Positions 13,856-26,520 of a stretch of DNA of 64,000 nt are shown here, piece by piece. The notes beneath the pieces were generated by a model. The model was not told where the DNA came from. It saw only the letters and a list, made by a program, of their open reading frames with translations, and made no database searches. Numbering within the stretch: position 1 is the first letter of the stretch; the number at the start of each line of letters is the position of its first letter. Made by a program: the position numbers and the translations under genes. Origin of the DNA: Acephala macrosclerotiorum (Eukaryota > Ascomycota > Leotiomycetes > Helotiales > Mollisiaceae); the NCBI GenBank assembly GCA_014904845.1, contig MU119284.1:62001-126000 (forward strand), given 5' to 3'.

Positions 13856-14463
13856 TACTTTTTTTCGATATATAAAATTGAAATTGTATATTTCTTTTGT
13901 AATATCGTTCGAAAAAATCGTATAAAATTAATATTTTGTTTTAAATTCTAAAGAAATTGAACGTTTTTTTCTTACAATATTAAAATTTTTAAAGTTTTTA
14001 GAATTGTTCTTTTTTTTTCGTTTTTAAGTATATATTTCGATTCTCGAACTAATGTAATAATTTTGACGATTATAATAAATTTTTTGAAAATCGCGTTAAA
14101 ATTGATTTTGTTTTGAATTTACACGTTTGAAATAGAAGTGTTTTTTGGTTTTATTAAAGTTTTTGTATTTCGTGAAATCGAAATAATTTCAAAAATAAAA
14201 TTAAAATGAAATAAACGAGAGTTTGAAAAGTATTAAATAATAAATTGAATAATTTCAATAGTTTAAAATTTGAAATCGTTGACGTATTTGTATTTGATTC
14301 GTTGAAACTTTTAAAAGTCGTATACGATTTCGATAATATTTTGTGCGATTAATGTATTAATTATTGGAAAATAAAACGGCGAGTAAAAAATCGTTAAAAT
14401 CGCGTTTCGAAGTAAATATGAAATTTTAAAACGAATAAATTAATATTATTATTATTTGTTAAA

Positions 14464-14589
14464 AAAGTAGTATATATAGTAAAAAATGATTTATTTTATA
14501 AGATTACAATATAAGAATTAAACTCGGTAAACTACGCTAAATTAAACTAGATTGTATTATTTAATCTCGAGTTTTTTTACGTAATAAAA
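14464..14589. repeat. Right copy of 126-bp LTR-like repeat
   Basis: Less mutated than its partner at 4315-4440. It keeps several C and G that are T and A in the left copy. Confidence 0.6.
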
Positions 14590-16109
14590 ACATTTTAATA
14601 ATAAATATAATATTTAAAAATAAATTTTAATTTTTTGGTTTTTATTAATAATATTAAATTAATTTTTAATAGTATTATAAAATATAATATTAGTTTAAAT
14701 AATATATTAATAAATATATTTCGTTTGTATTATAATTACGAAAATATAAAATTTAATAATAATATTTTTTATACGATTTACGTTTTAAATTTTGTAATTT
14801 AAAATTTTTTAAAAACTTTTATTAAAAATAATTATAATCTTTTTAATAATAATAATAGTTTTTAAATTAACGATAATTTATTTGAAAATATAAATAATAA
14901 TATTTTTAATAAGTTTTTTTTATAATAAAATTTTAAATATTTATTAATAATTTTTTTTAAATTTTTTAATTTAAAAAAAATTAAAAAAAACTATTATTAA
15001 TTTAAAATATTCTTAAGAAAATACACGAATTTTAAAGTCTCAAATTAAAATTTAAAACATTAAAAACTTTAGAATTCTATAATTAAATAAATAATTATTA
15101 AATTAAATATTAATATTTAAAAATAATTATTAATTTATTTTAAATTAAAAAATACGTTAATTTTCGATAATTAAAATATTAAAAGATTTTTTATATTTTA
15201 TAAAAGCAATTAATGCGATTATTTAATTGTTTAATTTAAAAGTTTTTAAAAATAATAAATTAATATTATTTGAAAATAAAATTGAATATTTAAAAAAATA
15301 TTTATTAAAATTTTAATTAAATTATAAATAGAAAAATATTTTATTATTTACTATTTAATTTTTATAGTTTATAATATTTATAATAAATTAAATAAAATTA
15401 AAAAAAAGTTAAATATAAATTTTTTTTTTTAATTATATATTCTCGTTTAATTTTATTTAATTTTTTTAACTTTAGAAAATTATAAAATCTTATTTTATTT
15501 ATAAAATTACTAATTTTATTTATAAACTTTTAAATTTACGACTATTATTAATAAAAGATTAATCAAATTAAAGAAATATATTCTAAATAAAAAACGTATT
15601 TTAAAATTAAATAAATTAATATATTTAATTTTTAAATTCGTAGAAAAAAATTATATTAATTTATATTTTAATTATAAACGAAATTATTTTATTTAAAAAA
15701 TTGAAAACTTAAATTTAAATAAAAATAATAATAATTTAAATATATATTTAGAAAATAAAAAAGAAAATAATATAAATAAACTTAAAAATTATTTATTAAA
15801 AAAAAAATTAATTTGATTTATAAATAAATTATTATATATTTTTTTTTAATATTTTTTTTTTCTTTTTTTATAAAATTTATATTAATATATAAATAGATAA
15901 AACCTTTTAATTTCTGACGAAATAATAAAAATAAATATTTTATATTATTTTTAATTGCTCGAAAATATTTTTAAATACTTATAATTTCGATTTCTTTTGA
16001 AAATTTTTTTTTTACAAAGAGTTTTAATTATTAATAAGACTAAAAACAGACTTACTAAAGAGATCTTTGAAATAGTAATGTGTTTAAAAAGTTGAAAAAT
16101 TATTTAAAA

Positions 16110-16548
16110 AAATAATTGCCTGTTCGGCATAAGGACTAATATCAACTTTTCTATATGCACGTGACATCAACACTTCTCACAATGAGCGATTTCACCCAAA
16201 TTTAACCGAGGTGCCCAAATGCAGCGATTTGATTGGTTCATTAAGGAATTCGGCAGTCCCGTGACTTCGGACTAATATGCAGCCGATCCGGTGAAGAACA
16301 CCAAAACTTCAATAAATATGCGACTACAGTTATAAGTTATTTACTAATACAAATCATATAAGAGTTGCAAATAAGTTGAAACACAATTAAATACCTCTAT
16401 ATTCCAAGTTTCAAGTGATTCTATTAATCTGTTATTGCGCAAATCAATAGAATATAGTTACACTCAGTCAAAATGGCGACCACCAAACTCCCAAGTGCGC
16501 TTTTGCCTTAGGCACTTAAATGCTAGAGCACCAAAAATCCATTCTACG
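16110..16548. other. Non-coding patch of normal composition
   Basis: Composition returns to normal abruptly at about 16,110. I see no gene. The end (about 16,495-16,548) has the phrase TTGCCTTAGGCACTTA, which recurs in altered form near 17,020 and 17,225, linking this patch to the hairpin repeats that follow. Confidence 0.45.
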
Positions 16549-17235
16549 ACTGCGCAGCCCTTAAGGGGGGTCCCAGGGGGTCTCCCCCTGGAATATATTC
16601 TAAGAAAAGTGATTTAAATCAATTGAATAGATCGTAGTAACTCAATATAAGAGACGGAGGTCCCAGGGGGTGTCCCCCTGGAGTATTCTTTTGGTGTGAG
16701 GCTCTGCTGGAAGTGCGTTTCTGCCTAAGGCTCGAAGGCTCCAAACTGTAAAAATACTTAAAAATCCAGCTGCGCAGCTCTCGAGGGGGGTCCCAGGGGG
16801 TCTCCCCCTGGTAAATAACTCTCTATAATCAATTGAATCGATCGTAGTAGCTAAATATAAGACGGGGGTCCCAGGGGGTNNNNNNNNNNGGGGGTCCCAG
16901 GGGGTCTCCCCCTGGTAAATAACTCTCTATAATCAATTGAATCGATCGTAGTAGCTAAATATAAGACGGGGGTCCCAGGGGGTGTCCCCCTGGTGTAAAG
17001 CTCTATAGCAAGTGCGTTTCTGCCTTAGGCATTAAGGCACTAACTTAGTGTACAGCTGCGCAGCTTTCAAGGGGGGTCCTAGGGGGTCCCCCCCTAGAAT
17101 TATATGCTAAGTAAAGTAATCTAAATTGATTGAATCGATCGTAGCAACTTAATATAAGAGACGAGAGTCCTAGGAAGTGTCCCCCTGGTAATATAAGGCT
17201 CCGCAGTAAGTGTGTTTTGCCTTAGGCACTAGGAG
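16549..17235. repeat. GC-hairpin repeat array
   Basis: A composite unit of about 220-270 bp is repeated. Each unit starts near GCTGCGCAGC, then has a G-rich hairpin (GGGGTCCCAGGGGGT followed by CTCCCCCTGG), about 65-70 bp with ATCAATTGAATCGATCGTAG, a second hairpin, then AAGTGCGTTTCTGCC. Hairpins lie near 16565, 16657, 16785, 16863, 16890, 16977, 17070 and 17167. The array contains a 10-N gap. A single diverged unit occurs at about 28,100-28,230. No coding potential. Function unknown; a non-coding dispersed repeat is the simplest reading. Confidence 0.7.
16880..16889. other. Scaffold gap (10 N)
   Basis: Ten N. The 94 bp on the left (16786-16879) and the 94 bp on the right (16890-16983) are identical, so the two contig ends probably overlap and the gap is artificial. 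Confidence 0.9.
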
Positions 17236-17290
17236 CTTATCAGCTTATCAGCTTCACCGCCCGGCAGAATCCAGAACCTCAATAAAACTA

Positions 17291-17346
17291 TTCCTACTTT
17301 AAATGCTTATAAAACGCTCAAATTAAGAGCTTTTAACTTGAAACTT
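17291..17346. repeat. Dispersed 56-bp repeat, left copy
   Basis: Contains AAATGCTTATAAAACGCTC and AAATTAAGAGCTTTT. It recurs at 28289-28344 in the same orientation and also follows a GC-hairpin unit there, so it belongs to the same repeat family. Confidence 0.65.
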
Positions 17347-17440
17347 AAAATAAGAGTAAATTACTAAAGTCGAAGACTTTGTAGCCCTCCGCAGAAGCGC
17401 CCCTGCGAGGCCTGCGGAGCAAAATGTGCATCGAGTAAAG

Positions 17441-17500
17441 AAAGAAAAGGCTCGTCCGCTATTGGCTCGCTTAGCGAGCCGCCGGACGGGCCTTTTCTTT
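17441..17500. repeat. Nested palindrome
   Basis: The outer arms AAAGAAAAGGCTCGTCCG and CGGACGGGCCTTTTCTTT pair with one mismatch. Inside is a second perfect palindrome, GGCTCGCTTAGCGAGCC. Just upstream (about 17384-17420) CTCCGCAG and CTGCGGAG form another stem. It sits at the edge of an AT-rich block. No gene recognised around it. Confidence 0.65.
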
Positions 17501-17524
17501 CGGAACGAGAGAAACATTTTAATA

Positions 17525-17820
17525 ATATTAGAGAAAAAATTATAAAAAAAATAGAAAATAATTTTTTTATTTAATAATAAACTTTTTTTTATTTATTATA
17601 ATTTAATTTGAAATATTAAGTCTTTATTATTTGTAAAAGTATTTAAAAAACATTATTTTTTAATATGATTACGTAATTAATTAAAATTAATTTAGATTAT
17701 AATTAATTATAATTATTAATCTAATTAAATGTTTTTGAATTTTTGTTAATCAAATTTTAATCTAATTTAATTAAATTAATCTAGATTATAATTGATTAAT
17801 TTGATTTTTTTTAATCACGC
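17525..17820. repeat. Short AT-rich block with repeated motif
   Basis: AT-rich. The phrase TTAATCTAGATTATAATT occurs at about 17785 and, slightly changed, near 17690. The same phrase occurs at about 2057 at the left border of the island. This suggests a common border repeat, but low complexity makes it uncertain. Confidence 0.4.
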
Positions 17821-18888
17821 TGGAAAGGATGAGTGTCCGACGGAAATTCTAGGCAGGGGAGAGAATTGTGAGAGGAGTGATAGGAATGGTGAAGTAAGAG
17901 GGTGGAAAGATACCACCAGATTGAATTTCCCTTTCACAGGTACGTAATGGGAACGGACGACCCAAACTATCCATCCACTTGAGAGAATTCGAATTTATCA
18001 CAGAATTGAATTTACAAACATCCCAACTCTCAAAAGTATGAATCTGTGACCTCCGCTCTCATGAAGATTGTAACCAACATGGTAGACATTGTAGATGAAT
18101 ATGCGAGTAGGGTCATGGGTCTGGTGGCGCAGATAGGATTGAAGGACTTGATCAAGCTAAAGTTCAAGTTCTAGTGGACAAAGCACCATCAAACACAAAC
18201 ATAACAATCGATCCATCCATACAAACAAAGTTAAGCCCAGCATATGCGATCGCAAAAACACAGCAAACGAAAATCAATCTCTGCCCTAGAGCGTTCAAAA
18301 GTGCTAGAGTACCAACGCGCTTGCAATGGAGAGCACACTCCCTGACCACAATGCTAGAATGCATCTCGTAATGATCACGTGTCTGGACTGAAAACTGGAC
18401 GCCCTGAATTAGGTATGGACTGCAATTATCAAAAATCATCTGCCAGTACCTGTCGTTGCTCGGAAGCTCACGGAAGTTGGGGCTTACTAGATTGACGGAC
18501 TAGTCGGACCAAATCAAATCCTGCAAGACGCAATCTCATCTCACACCAAAACTGCCCTGCCACGTTAAACCTCTTAAGAAGAAAATTCGAAATCAGCGCA
18601 GACGCTAGGAAAACGAGAATAACTACCTCGCTACTCGGGGCCGACGGCTCAAGAGAGGCAACTATGCCTCCATGAGCACCGAAACACCTAGTTTTCGTCC
18701 GGGTTATAACGCAGAACGGCAGTTACAGAGCCATTTGAAATTACCAACAAGGGGAGCACAAGACTCTACATGTCGTACCAATACAACCTTTAATACACTA
18801 CCCCAACGCAGTCGAAATCGTTTTTATATTCTTCGATAATAGTACGGCTCTTTAGCAATTGATTGTTTAAATCTTATTAAAGCTTTAT
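17820..18888. other. Intergenic patch, no gene seen
   Basis: Normal composition between AT-rich blocks. Short frames on both strands show no domain or intron structure. It ends at the target site of the copia-type element. Confidence 0.45.
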
Positions 18889-19096
18889 TGTGGGTACAAT
18901 ATTAGTTTAGTAGTCACGTGTGGCACTAGGCCAGATCGGGACTAGCGCCGCTTGCACCAGAGTTGAAATTATATCTTTCAATTCTTACGCGCTTATTAGA
19001 TTTACAATTTACAATCAATCAACGAATTATTTAATTTATTTGTTTATTTCGTTTTTAATTTATTACTAATAATAAGTATTTTTAGTAATATTAATA
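18889..19096 (+). repeat. 5' LTR of copia-type element
   Basis: 208 bp, the better preserved LTR, with GCACTAGGCCAGATCGGGAC still intact. It starts TGTGGG next to normal-composition DNA. Confidence 0.78.
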
Positions 19097-22000
19097 TTAA
19101 TTAATAATTGTTTAATTAATTATAAAATAATTAAATTTTTATTTAAAAAAAATTGATTTATAAAAAGAAATAAATTCTTTAAATAGTTTATTCTTTATAA
19201 AAAAATACTTAAAATAATTAATATACTTTCGAAAAAACGAAAATCTATAAGAATTCTTTTATAGAAATGCGTTAAAAATATTAAGATTATTAAAAACTTA
19301 AAAAAAACAATATAAAAACGATTTTAAATTTGTATTTACTTTTCAAATTTGCGTTTATTACGTAAAATAATAACGTTTACGAAAAACGAATAAAAAAACG
19401 CAAAAATAATCTCAAATTTGTATTAATTTACTTGAATTTATATTAAAAATAAATTTTTAAATTTTTTTTTACGTTTTTATTCGTTATTTAATTAAAAGCG
19501 TATAAATATTAATAATAATATTTATTCGAACTCGAATTAAAATTTTTAATTTTTTTATTATTTATTATATAATTATTTTTTAAAATAATAAATTTATTTA
19601 AAATTAAATTTTTTTACGATAAAAACAAATAAAAAAAAAATTTTAATTTTACGAATAATAAAAATTTTAATAAAATAATATTAAATAAATATATTTTTTA
19701 TCGTTTTAAAATATATAAAAAAAAAAAATATTTTAATTACAATTTATAAAAATACTTTTAAAAAAACTTTGAAAATTGTTCGCAAAAAATTTTACGTTTA
19801 ATATACAAAAATTTTATATATCGTTTACGAGATTTTTTACGTATTTATGAAATTTGAATATCGAAAAATAAAAAATTCATTATTAATAATTTAAAAAAAA
19901 AATTTTAACAAAAAAATTTTTATAAATAAATACAAATAAAAATCGTCGATTAATTAAAAAATAAATTTTTTTTTTTTTAATAAAATCGATTAATTTAATT
20001 AATAAATCAAAATATTTTAATATTAATATTTAATAATCAAAATATAATTATTTTTACGATTTCAATTATTAATACGAATTTTTTTATTACGAATACGATT
20101 ATTTTTATAATTACTTTTTATATTTTTTTTATTATTATTTTTTTTATAAATACGAATTTATTTAATACAATATAAAATATTTAATTTATTTACTAATAAT
20201 TTTTTTAATAGTAATCGAATTGATATAATAATATACAAAATATTTTTATTAAATTATTTATGAATTTAATAAAAATTTATATTAATAATAAAAAATTTAA
20301 TAAAAAATTATACGATATTTTTAATTGTAAATTATTGATTTTTTATAATTATTATAATAAAATTAAATTATCTCGAGATTAATACAATAAAACATTTTTT
20401 ATTAATTTTATAAAACGTATAAACGCGTTTTATTTTGATAAATTTCTAAGAAAAAATTTCGATTTTATTATATTAATAACAATAATAAAAACTTATTTCG
20501 AAATTAAAAAAAATTATTAATTATATATATTTTTATAAAAAAAAACAATTTTAATAAAAATTATTACAATTAATTTAATAAAAAATAAATTAAAATATTT
20601 ATAAATATTTTTTAATCAATTTCAAAAGATTTAATTAAACTTATTATTGAAATATTAAACGAAATATAATTTATTAAAATATTGAAAAATGTAATTTTAT
20701 TTTCTATAATTTTATTAATATTTTTAAAAGCGTTTATATTAAATTGCAATTAGTAATAAATATTACGACGCGATTACGTAAAATACAATAATATAATTTA
20801 AATTTTACTTTTTAAAATCAAAAAAAAACGAATTTAATCAAAATTAAATTAATTGTATTTATAGAAAACGAAATAGAAAACGCGATTAAATACAAAGTCG
20901 AGAATATTAAAATCGAAAAAACTTTCGAAATAAATATCGTAAAAATTATAGATTTTAAAGAAAATTATATTAAAAAAAATATTATATTTATAGTAAATTG
21001 AAATATTAATTTATAAAATATATAATAAAAAAACGATAATAAATATATATAAAATTTTGATAATAAATTCAATATACGATAAATCGAAATATTATAATAA
21101 TTTATTATTAAAAATTTTTCACTAAAATCGAAAAAATAAAAAATTTATCGAAAAATATTCAAATAATAAAAATTGATTAATTACTAATAAATATAAAAAT
21201 AAAAAACGAAAATAAAAATTATTTTATCGAATTTAAAAAAATTAATAATATACAAATAATAATTATTTTAAATGATTAATTTACTCGTTATATTATTACG
21301 AAAGAAAATATATTTAATATTTTATTATTATAATTTGAATTATTTGAATTAAATCAATATTCATTTTTTATTTTCAAAAATCAATACTTTTTAAAAGTTT
21401 TTCAAAAGATTATATCAAATAATAAAATCGTCGAAATATCAATTATTGATTAATCGCAATTTATAGTACTATAAAAACTTAATATTAGCGTTTAATTAAA
21501 TATTTTTACGATTGAAACTTATAAAATTCGTTTTAATAAAAATATTATTTTATCGCAAAAAATTATTTAAATCGATATTTTATTAAATATTATTATTTTT
21601 TACGTTATTTTTATAAATATACTTTTTTTATTTTATATTCAAAATATAAATATTATAAATATAAAATTCGATAATTTAAAAAATATTTTAATTCAAAAAA
21701 ATAAAATCGTTTTTATTATAAAAAAATAAAATTACTTATAAATATTATTATATTAATCAAAAAAAAATTTAATTTGAAATTATTTTATTAATATAAAATT
21801 ATATTAATTGTATAAATATTTTAATTATTTATCGATATAACGTTTTATAAAAAAATTTCAACGAATTAATTATAATGTAAATATTAAATATATTTAATAT
21901 TTTACTAAGTATTATTACTACTATTAAATGTATAAACAATTATTTAAAAAATTCAAATTTACTTTATAAAATAATTACAAATTCAATTATTCGATTATTG

Positions 22001-23231
22001 TTAACATTTTATATTTAAATAAAAAATCAATTTTACAAATAATAAATTTGTTTATAGTATTTCAAATTATTAAATTCATAAAAAATATATTTACAAAAAC
22101 AATATAAAATATACTACGTATATATTGAATCGATATATATTAAAAACTATTAAATTATATTATTTATAACGTCGAAAAAAATTTCTCGTTTATAAAGTTT
22201 TAATAAAATATTAAAACAATAACAATTAAAATTAAAAAAGTATTTATTAAAACTTATAATAATATAAAAAAAATAGAAAAATACTATATTTTATTATATT
22301 AAATTTACGAGATTATTTATAATGAATTAATTGAAAAATAAATCGATAAAAATATAATTTTATAAATAATAATTAAAATTGTTAATAATTCGATAAAATC
22401 GAATAATATTATATTTATATTATTAGTTTTTAGAATATATTTTAAAATGATTAATAACGACGTATTATTATTATTAATTATTAAAAAAATTGAAACAATT
22501 CGAGTAATTATTAAAAAAATATATTGTTTATATATTTAATATTAAATTAATAATACGCTTATAATAAAAAACGATTCAAATACGAAATTTATATTAAATC
22601 TATTAATTCTATTTAAAGTACGCGTTTAACGTAAAAAAAGCAAATAAAAAAAATTATACAAACTATTAATAATTGATAAAAAAATATATATAATCGATAT
22701 ATTTTATAAATCGATTAATTTTCGTTTAATAATCGTCAAATTTTATTATACAAAAAAAAAATATTAAAAATTTATAATCGAACTAATAATCAAAAAAATA
22801 ATCAAAAAAATTAAAAAAAAAATTTATTGTTTTTTAATCAAAAAATTTTTTTTTTTTTTCAATCGAATGAAATAAACGAAAAATTAATTAAAAAACGTAA
22901 TTGAAAACGTTTAAAAAAATCACAAAATAAAAACGTATATAATAAAAAATTTAAATAAAATAAATATTATAATTTTATTGAAAACAATAAAAAAAATTTC
23001 AAAAATTTCAACGATTAATTTTTTATTACTATCGTTAAAAAAAAATTAAAATTTTTATAATTTTTATAATAAATAAAAAAAAAAAAATATAAAATTATTA
23101 TTAAAACTAGAGAAAAAAAATATAATTACAATTTTTGAATAATTATTCGAAGTATTTTAAAAAAAAAATCGATAATTTAATTATAAAAAAAGTTTTTAAT
23201 TTTATTTAATACGATTTTATTAAATATATTA

Positions 23232-25077
23232 CAATCAAACTTCGCTATAAAAATAGTCTTCGAAGACAATAAAATTAAGAATATATTGAGATATTCTTAT
23301 ATCAAAAATAATGTAATCAAAGTTTCATTTTTCTACAAAAAAAAAGTTCAAATTTCTTTGAATCTTACTATTAATTCGCAACGCTATAAGATCTCTTATA
23401 AAATCATTTAACGCTCGAATATTCTTTGATTCATTTGCTCTAGCAAACTCAAATCGTTGTAACGTTTCAAGAGCTCGAATAATTTTAACAATAGAAAATA
23501 AAAACTTTTTCTCTTTTTTCTCTTTTTTCTCGTTTTTATTTTCATTTACTTCGTATATTTCTATAATTATTTCTATTATATTCTCGTTTTTATCAATTAC
23601 TTGTTCTTTTAATAATAAAACAAATTCGTCAATCGTTAATACGTTTACAATTTCTAGAAACTTTGCAATTTGTATTCGAAGTACTTTTTATTCTACTATA
23701 TTCTTATTAATCGTAAAACCGATATTAGAAGATTTTTTTGTAATAATTGATTTTCAAAAGCAACGAAAAATAATTGCATTTATAATACAATCATTTTAAG
23801 TAATTCGCGTTTATTATATAGTTTTCAAAAGTATAATCGTCTTTTTTGAATTTTTATTAATTTGCAATTACTATAGAATATATTCAATCTATTACTGTCG
23901 ATAATTGAATTTGAAACATGCAATTATTCCTTGATTAAAAGACTATTAAAAAGAAATTGTATTCGAAGAAAATCATCGAATTTTAATATTAGATAATGCA
24001 TTTAATTTATCGACTTTTTCAATTCTTAATTCATAGTCAGAGAAATTATCGAGCAAAAGAATAATCGTACGTCCATGTATTTTATTATTGAACTACTATA
24101 AAAACCTCTTACAAATTATACTTATTATCTATTTCAACTTGTTATATTCGTAGATAATTCGAAGGTTTTAACGGTTTATATACTTAAAACAATGAGAATT
24201 TTTCGAGCGTTTAATAATCCAAAGATTCAATTTTTTACTTTTATTCGCATTTATATACAAAGTAATCGTAATTCTGTTTTTGTTTCTTTTTCTATCAATT
24301 GTTTATTCGATAATTAATAAGCGATTTAATTGAAACTTTCAAAAGAGTTTTATTTCGTTCATATTAAAAATATCGCGAGAATAGTAAATAAAGCATTTAA
24401 TTCGCAAATTCTTTATTTGTTTGATTACTATTTTGAACGTAATTTCAGTAAATATTACTTCTTTATATTATTTGTATTTTTTAATATTATACTTTTTCTT
24501 AAAATTATTCAATTAATTATTTGATTATTTAGACTTTTCTTTATTTCGATATTGTAATAATTGTATTCAAATTTTGTGTATTTGTACTTTTAAAATATCG
24601 CTCGTGATAATTGCTTTCTTTTTTTGCATTTACTATTGCCAATAAAATAGTGCGATTTCGAGATCAGAATATTCGCTATTGTAATTGCGTTTAAAGTTTA
24701 ATTGATTAGATTTGCGATTAAAATTATCGAAATAATCGTATATAGAGAATATAATTTTCGATATTTGATTTTGAGTTAAAATTCTATTGTTAGATTAAAC
24801 TGCAAATTATACTTCAATTGCTGTTTGTAATTCGCCGGTTTTAATGCGACGACGACGAATATTACGTCTCTTAAAATCAGTAATTATAATACGTTTGAAA
24901 ACTATATTATATAAAAATAATTAAATAAAAAATAAAGTTTGAAAGACAAAGTTGTAAAGATTATTCTAATATCGGAGTTATTCTTAATTTTCACTCAAAA
25001 ATCGGTGGAATCGAACAAATCATTTTTATTGGTAGGGTATTCTTATGTCACATGATTCTTATGGCGAGGTTTGATTG
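23232..25077 (-). mobile_element. pogo/Tigger-like DNA transposon, copy 2 (1846 bp)
   Basis: Same element as 12010-13855 but inverted and exactly equal in length. TA lies outside both ends (23230-23231, 25078-25079). The terminal repeats are slightly mutated (CAATCAAACTTCGC at one end, CAATCAAACCTCGC on the other). It is inserted in the copia-type element, so it is younger than that insertion. Confidence 0.85.
23327..24937 (-). pseudogene. pogo-type transposase remnant, copy 2
   Basis: Counterpart of the copy 1 transposase, read on the minus strand. The CENP-B-like ITSDILKV (about 24,595) and the DDE-region NIKIR*FSSNT (about 23,985) can be recognised. Internal stops throughout. The plus-strand open frame at 24,330-24,524 is antisense to it and not a gene. 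Confidence 0.72.
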
Positions 25078-25539
25078 TAAAATTCGAATTTTCAATTCGA
25101 AATTAATCAATAAAATCAAAAGTAAAACTATCGATACTTTTTACGAGAAATCGAAATTAATAATTTAAAAATATAATAACGAAAAAAAAAAAAAAAATTT
25201 TTATACAATTTTCGATAATTTAAAAAATTAATCAATGATTAATTATCGTTTTAATATTTTTTTTAATTCAATTTTCAAGTAAAAAAATTAAAATATAATT
25301 TCGTAATATTATTTAAATTTATATTTAATTTATAATAAATTTTTAACGATTTATATTAATATATTTATTAAAAAATTTCGTTATTTATATTTATTAAATA
25401 CAATTATAATTATTTTAAAAATTTTATATAAAATTACAAAAATAAAAATATATTAATAAATTACATATTACAAATATTATAAAAAAAAACTATTTATAAT
25501 TATATTAATATACGATTTTTGTTTTTTAATTACAATTAT

Positions 25540-26520
25540 CAAAGAATTCTTCGACGTTATTAAAATATAAATCGACGATACGTTTATATTAATAGAAAAA
25601 AAAATTTATTTTCAAAAAAACGAATTTAATAAAATTAAATTTTTAATCAAATTTAAAAAAGTTTTAATATTAAAAATACTATTGATTTTCAATAAATACG
25701 TTTTAATTTAATTCGAAAATACGATTCAATTATAATAAAAAAATAAAAATAAAAAAATTAAACTAATAAATATTAAATTATTTAATTTTCAAATTAAATA
25801 TTAAAAATAATAAATTAAAAAAATTTATATTATTATAATTTATTAATTTAAAACAATATTCAATTTGTTTATTATTATTTAATATTAAAATTTAACAAAA
25901 AAAAAAATTATTATATTAAATAAAAAATTGAAATAATAAATTAAAAACTTGAATCGAAAATTTAAATATATTATTTTCAATTTATTTACAATGAAATTTT
26001 TCGTTTTTGTCGATAATTTATTTGTAAATAATAAAAATTTTAATTTTTAAATTAAATTTAAAATCATTTTAATAAATAAATATTAATTAAATAATAAAAA
26101 ATTCGAAATTAAATTTTTTTTTTATTTATTACAATTCTATTAAAAATAAACGCGTTATTAAAAACATTTTAATTTTTAAAATATATAATATAATAAAAAA
26201 AATCAATATAATAATTATAATCGAATTTATTATTAATATAATTATTTAATAATTCGATTTTTTTAAAATTTCAATAATCATTTATATAAATTTATATTCG
26301 TTATACAAATATTTAATCAAATTAAAAACGATTAAAAAAAAGCATTTTATAATTAATATTATAATTTTTTATTAATCGTATAAACGTAAAAAATTATAAG
26401 AAATTTAATAAATCAATAATTAAAATAATTTAACGAATATTATAATAAAATTAATATTTAATAAAATTTTAAAAAAGTTTCTAAATACGAATTATTTTAA
26501 AATTCGAATAAAAAAATAAA
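25540..26520 (+). pseudogene. Copia-type polyprotein remnant (RT/RNase H end)
   Basis: Reading through many stops on the + strand gives fragments such as IDDTFILIEKKIYFQ and KIKFLIKFKKVLILK (about 25570-25690), FVFVDNLFVNNKNF (about 26000) and YNKINI near the end. Order and spacing fit the C-terminal reverse transcriptase and RNase H part of a copia polyprotein. It cannot be expressed. Only the RNase H motif is reasonably specific; limits are approximate. Confidence 0.55.

Larger units (their letters stand above)
4315..14589. mobile_element. Probable degraded LTR retroelement with nested transposon
   Basis: A 126-bp segment at 4315-4440 recurs without indels at 14464-14589, in the same orientation, including a shared TTTAATCTCGAG. 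Nearly all differences are transitions, as RIP produces. Between them lie about 10 kb of AT-rich DNA, of which 1846 bp is an inserted pogo-like transposon. Two direct repeats bounding a decayed interior suggest LTRs, but TG/CA ends and a target duplication cannot be fixed in this sequence. No protein domain survives, so class and orientation are unknown. From about 4.5 to 9.8 kb the + strand keeps G but almost no C. Confidence 0.45.
1955..16110. repeat. AT-rich, RIP-degraded repeat island (block 1)
   Basis: The sequence is nearly all A and T. The few remaining C and G are largely in CpG, while CpA (or TpG on the other strand) is depleted, which is the mark of repeat-induced point mutation. 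No sustained reading frame survives. The block contains a younger miniature LTR element (3015-3981), an LTR-like repeat pair (4315-14589) and a pogo-like transposon (12010-13855), listed separately. The rest, about 2.1-3.0, 4.0-4.3 and 14.6-16.1 kb, cannot be assigned. Confidence 0.85.

Noticed and set aside
16549..17235. Regular repeats considered as a CRISPR array
   Set aside because: Units are 220-270 bp with similar spacers, in eukaryotic DNA, and lack short identical repeats with unique spacers.
24330..24524. 64-codon plus-strand frame in pogo copy 2 (and its relative on the minus strand at 12575-12757)
   Set aside because: They correspond to each other and look conserved, but only because both are antisense to the transposase; the transposase motifs are on the opposite strand.
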